A stretch of 7,704 nt of DNA from an uncultured Lentisphaeraceae bacterium (GTDB taxonomy: Bacteria > Verrucomicrobiota > Kiritimatiellia > RFP12 > DVOR01). Shown here one piece after another: positions 5,958 through 7,704 of this stretch. The stretch lies in the NCBI GenBank assembly GCA_946056345.1, contig CAMGJH010000045.1, positions 1 through 7,704 on the forward strand, read 5' to 3'. Numbering within the stretch: position 1 is the stretch's first letter; the number at the start of each line of letters is the position of its first letter. Under the pieces are notes generated by a model, which was given only the letters and a program-made list of their open reading frames with translations, was not told the DNA's origin and did not search any database. The position numbers were made by a program, and so were the translations under genes.

Positions 5958-6926
5958 TCACATGTAGGCGATACGCAACGCGTCGTTCTCCAGCGTATCG
6001 CGTTCGATTAGCGCGTCAAGGGCTCGGCCGATGGGCCCGGGCTTGCCGTCGCCGACCTTGCGGCCATTGTATTCCACCACGGAGGCGACGTTGAGGGTGG
6101 TGCCGACGGCGAGGATTTCGTGCGCTTCGTAGAGCTCTTCCTCGCGGATGGGGCGGAAGACCACGCCCTTGAGCGTGCCTTCGCTCTCCAACTTCTGGGC
6201 CAACTCCGAGACGCGCAGCATCGTTGTCCCGGCCAGGACGGTATCCAGCGGCGGGAAGACGAGGCGGCCCTTCTTGGAGACGATGCCGATATTCTCGGTG
6301 GCGCTTTCGGTGATGTGGCCGTGGGGATCCACGCCCACCATAAAGTCCACGTGCCAAATCTCGGCTTCGCCCTTCATCAGCACATTGGGGATGTAGTTGC
6401 AGGTCTTGGCCGTGGCGAAGACCGGCGGCTTGATGGGCACGCGGCTCTTGCGCAGCTTGGCGCCCTCGGGGTGGCGCTTCATAAAGGGTTCGCCGCCGCC
6501 GTAGATGAGAATGTAGAGGGCCGAGCCTTCGCTTTCGGAGGGCGAGACGCCCATCCCGCCGGGCCCGCGGCTGAGCACCACGCGCACCGCGCAATTCGGT
6601 TGGGCGGCCACCTCCAGCGCCTCGAGCACCTTGGCCCGCAACGCTTCGGGCCCGCGCCGAAACGCGAGCCCGACCTGGTAGGCACTCCGCTGCAACCGCT
6701 GCAAATGCGCGTCGAGATTATAGACCGCGCCATTGAGGCACTTCATCGTCTCGAAGACGCCGTCACCGCGGTGCGTCAGGTGGTCATCAAAGGGGATGAC
6801 CATCAAGCTGGGGTCGCGCACATAGCCATCCCACAGGCTCGAGTAGAACAGGTGGTAAGGCGTGCGCTTCGAGCCCGTTGCCTTCTGCAACGTCTCGACG
6901 AAGTCCTGGGGACCAATCTCTCTCAT
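5958..6926 (-). CDS. Class IV PLP-dependent aminotransferase (BCAT / D-amino acid / ADC lyase fold)
   Basis: The protein has 322 residues from the ATG at 6926 and fold-type IV features throughout. The N-terminal HRGDGVFETMK (52-62) forms the small-domain/active-site entrance. Lys174 in ATAKTCNYIPNVL (171-183) is the residue expected to bind PLP. ITESATENIGIV (205-216) carries the conserved Glu and Asn, and LAGTTMLRV (231-239) and VGTTLNV (274-280) fit the phosphate-binding loops. Family members make branched-chain amino acids, D-amino acids, or p-aminobenzoate from aminodeoxychorismate. GDGVFET is shared by D-amino acid transaminase and ADC lyase more than by typical IlvE, but motifs alone do not settle the substrate. 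A GTG six codons earlier (6944) is in frame, but the ATG gives a normal N-terminus. No Shine-Dalgarno precedes either: AGGT sits directly on the ATG. It lies between lysS (55 bases) and EIIA (24 bases), probably in one unit. Confidence 0.9.
   Translation of the reverse strand: MREIGPQDFVETLQKATGSKRTPYHLFYSSLWDGYVRDPSLMVIPFDDHLTHRGDGVFETMKCLNGAVYNLDAHLQRLQRSAYQVGLAFRRGPEALRAKVLEALEVAAQPNCAVRVVLSRGPGGMGVSPSESEGSALYILIYGGGEPFMKRHPEGAKLRKSRVPIKPPVFATAKTCNYIPNVLMKGEAEIWHVDFMVGVDPHGHITESATENIGIVSKKGRLVFPPLDTVLAGTTMLRVSELAQKLESEGTLKGVVFRPIREEELYEAHEILAVGTTLNVASVVEYNGRKVGDGKPGPIGRALDALIERDTLENDALRIAYM
5968..6001 (-). other. Inverted repeat near the 3' end of the aminotransferase gene
   Basis: GCGATACGC (5968-5976) and GCGTATCGC (5993-6001) form a perfect 9-bp stem around a 16-base loop, within the last 15 codons. 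No T-run follows, so it is not a typical terminator. It could stabilise or cleave the transcript between genes, but a 9-bp match at this distance can arise by chance. Confidence 0.3.
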
Positions 6927-6932
6927 ACCTAT

Positions 6933-6961
6933 AAGATAACACACCCGCGCGGCGGCCGCAA
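6933..6961 (-). promoter_or_regulatory. Weak promoter-like sequence before the aminotransferase
   Basis: On the - strand, TTGCGG (6961-6956) and TATCTT (6938-6933) are 17 bases apart. The A of the ATG at 6926 is 7 bases after the -10, where a transcript would begin. Both hexamers match the consensus poorly (3/6 and 4/6). If used, the mRNA would be leaderless, which would explain the missing Shine-Dalgarno. Confidence 0.25.
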
Positions 6962-6973
6962 CCGCTCCGCCGC
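6949..6973. other. GC-rich inverted repeat between lysS and the aminotransferase
   Basis: GCGGCGG (6949-6955) and CCGCCGC (6967-6973) can pair over an 11-base loop. No T-run follows on the - strand. It could weaken read-through from lysS, but in such GC-rich DNA this is weak evidence. Confidence 0.25.
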
Positions 6974-6981
6974 AGCCTCCC

Positions 6982-7704
6982 TTACGAGGCCCCGCCGCCC
7001 TCCTTCATCTGCGGGAAGAGGAGGACATCGCGGATGGCCTCGGTGCCGGTGAGGAACATCACCAGGCGGTCGATGCCCATCCCGAGACCGCCGGTGGGCG
7101 GCATTCCGTATTCCAGCGCCTCGACGAAGTCCTGGTCGAGCGGCTCGGCGTCGGCCTCTACCTGGCGGGCGAAGGCTTCACGCTGGGCATCGGGGTTGTT
7201 CTGCTCGGTGTACCCGGGGCAGAGCTCGCGCCCGGCCACCACGAACTCAAAGACGTCCACCAACGCCGGGTCATCCGAGCACGCCTTGGCCAGGGGCACA
7301 TACTGCTTGGGAATGCGCGTGACGAAGGTCGGCTGCATCAGGGTGCGCTCGATGAGCTTATCGTAGACCTCGTGCGAGAGGGTGAGCATATCGACAATCT
7401 CGGGGGTGAGTTGGAGCCCCTGCTCGACGGCGCGGGCCTTGGCGGCCTCGTAGTTGAGCGTGAACCAATCCTCGCCCATCCGTTCCTTGATGAGGTCCTG
7501 CTGGGCCACCTCGCGGTAGGGGGGCTCGAAGTTGATGACGGTCTTCTCCTCGCCCGAGCCGTAGGCCACCTGGCGCGTACCGAGGACCGTGTCGCAGAGG
7601 TAGGGCAGCAGGCCCTCGACGAGGTTCTTCATCGAGGTGCGGTCGCCATAGGCCTCATAGACCTCCAGCACGGTGAACTCGGGGTTGTGCGTGCGGTCGA
7701 TGCC
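6982..7704 (-). CDS. lysS: Lysyl-tRNA synthetase, class II, C-terminal 240 residues (partial)
   Basis: The gene enters from the right edge in frame. The N-terminal OB-fold and motif 1 are outside the window; a full LysRS has about 500 residues. The fragment starts inside motif 2 (GIDRTHNPEFT, its first 11 residues), the ATP-binding loop of class II synthetases. LMQPTFVTRIP (122-132) and PLAK (137-140) are LysRS landmarks. GGLGMGIDRLVM (205-216) is motif 3 with its invariant Arg, followed by the standard IRDVLLFPQMK ending and a short GGGAS tail. The segment GRELCPGYTEQNNP (158-171) differs from the GREIANxFSELNDP of most bacterial enzymes while keeping the Glu and Asn positions. It charges tRNA-Lys in the cytoplasm. 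It is the first visible gene of the - strand unit that leads to ileS; its promoter is outside the window. Confidence 0.95.
   Translation of the reverse strand, partial: GIDRTHNPEFTVLEVYEAYGDRTSMKNLVEGLLPYLCDTVLGTRQVAYGSGEEKTVINFEPPYREVAQQDLIKERMGEDWFTLNYEAAKARAVEQGLQLTPEIVDMLTLSHEVYDKLIERTLMQPTFVTRIPKQYVPLAKACSDDPALVDVFEFVVAGRELCPGYTEQNNPDAQREAFARQVEADAEPLDQDFVEALEYGMPPTGGLGMGIDRLVMFLTGTEAIRDVLLFPQMKEGGGAS

Noticed and set aside
6120..7052. 310-residue open frame on the + strand opposite the aminotransferase
   Set aside because: It is antisense to a complete class IV aminotransferase and crosses into lysS. No start signal or domain is visible.
1..7704. CRISPR array, rRNA, tRNA, riboswitch or T-box leader, insertion sequence
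   Set aside because: No regularly spaced repeats, conserved RNA cores or transposase-like frames are present. ileS lies within an operon with only 29 bases upstream, so there is no room for a T-box leader.

Overview
The window is GC-rich and compactly coded. It carries bacterial housekeeping genes next to a less GC-rich accessory stretch. Three things suggest a Gram-negative bacterium of the PVC group (Lentisphaerae, Kiritimatiellae or Verrucomicrobia-like): the first 57 bases encode a tail that looks like a PEP-CTERM sorting signal, the isoleucyl-tRNA synthetase is of the eukaryote-like type 2, and two of the gene starts lack a Shine-Dalgarno sequence. This placement is an inference; no rRNA or other decisive marker is present.

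Left part (1-2169). The end of a probable cell-surface/exported protein is followed by a hairpin and about 200 bases of non-coding DNA. A well-formed sigma70-type promoter then drives a single-gene transcript for a P-loop AAA-type ATPase with a likely winged-helix C-terminus (327-1508, + strand). A maltose/galactoside-type O-acetyltransferase (1579-2169, - strand) faces it. A near-identical palindromic repeat of about 30 bp lies on each side of the ATPase gene (97-127 and 1505-1535). Each copy is followed by a second shared box. By hand count, much of this left block has lower GC than the right block.

Right part (2256-7704). All genes are on the - strand and closely spaced. In transcription order they are lysS (C-terminal half only; it runs off the window), a class IV PLP-dependent aminotransferase, a PTS EIIA-domain protein of the fructose/PtsN type, and ileS. 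The unit ends in a strong 15-bp terminator hairpin at 2256-2294. The gaps are 55, 24 and 29 bases, so co-transcription is likely, although a weak promoter-like sequence precedes the aminotransferase. The unit combines two aminoacyl-tRNA synthetases, an amino-acid-metabolism enzyme and a phospho-relay domain, which suggests a protein-synthesis and nutrient-status theme rather than a sugar-transport operon.

I do not see a clearly new system. The least explained parts are the orphan ATPase bracketed by the repeated palindromes and the three tandem heptamers that fill the gap in front of ileS.
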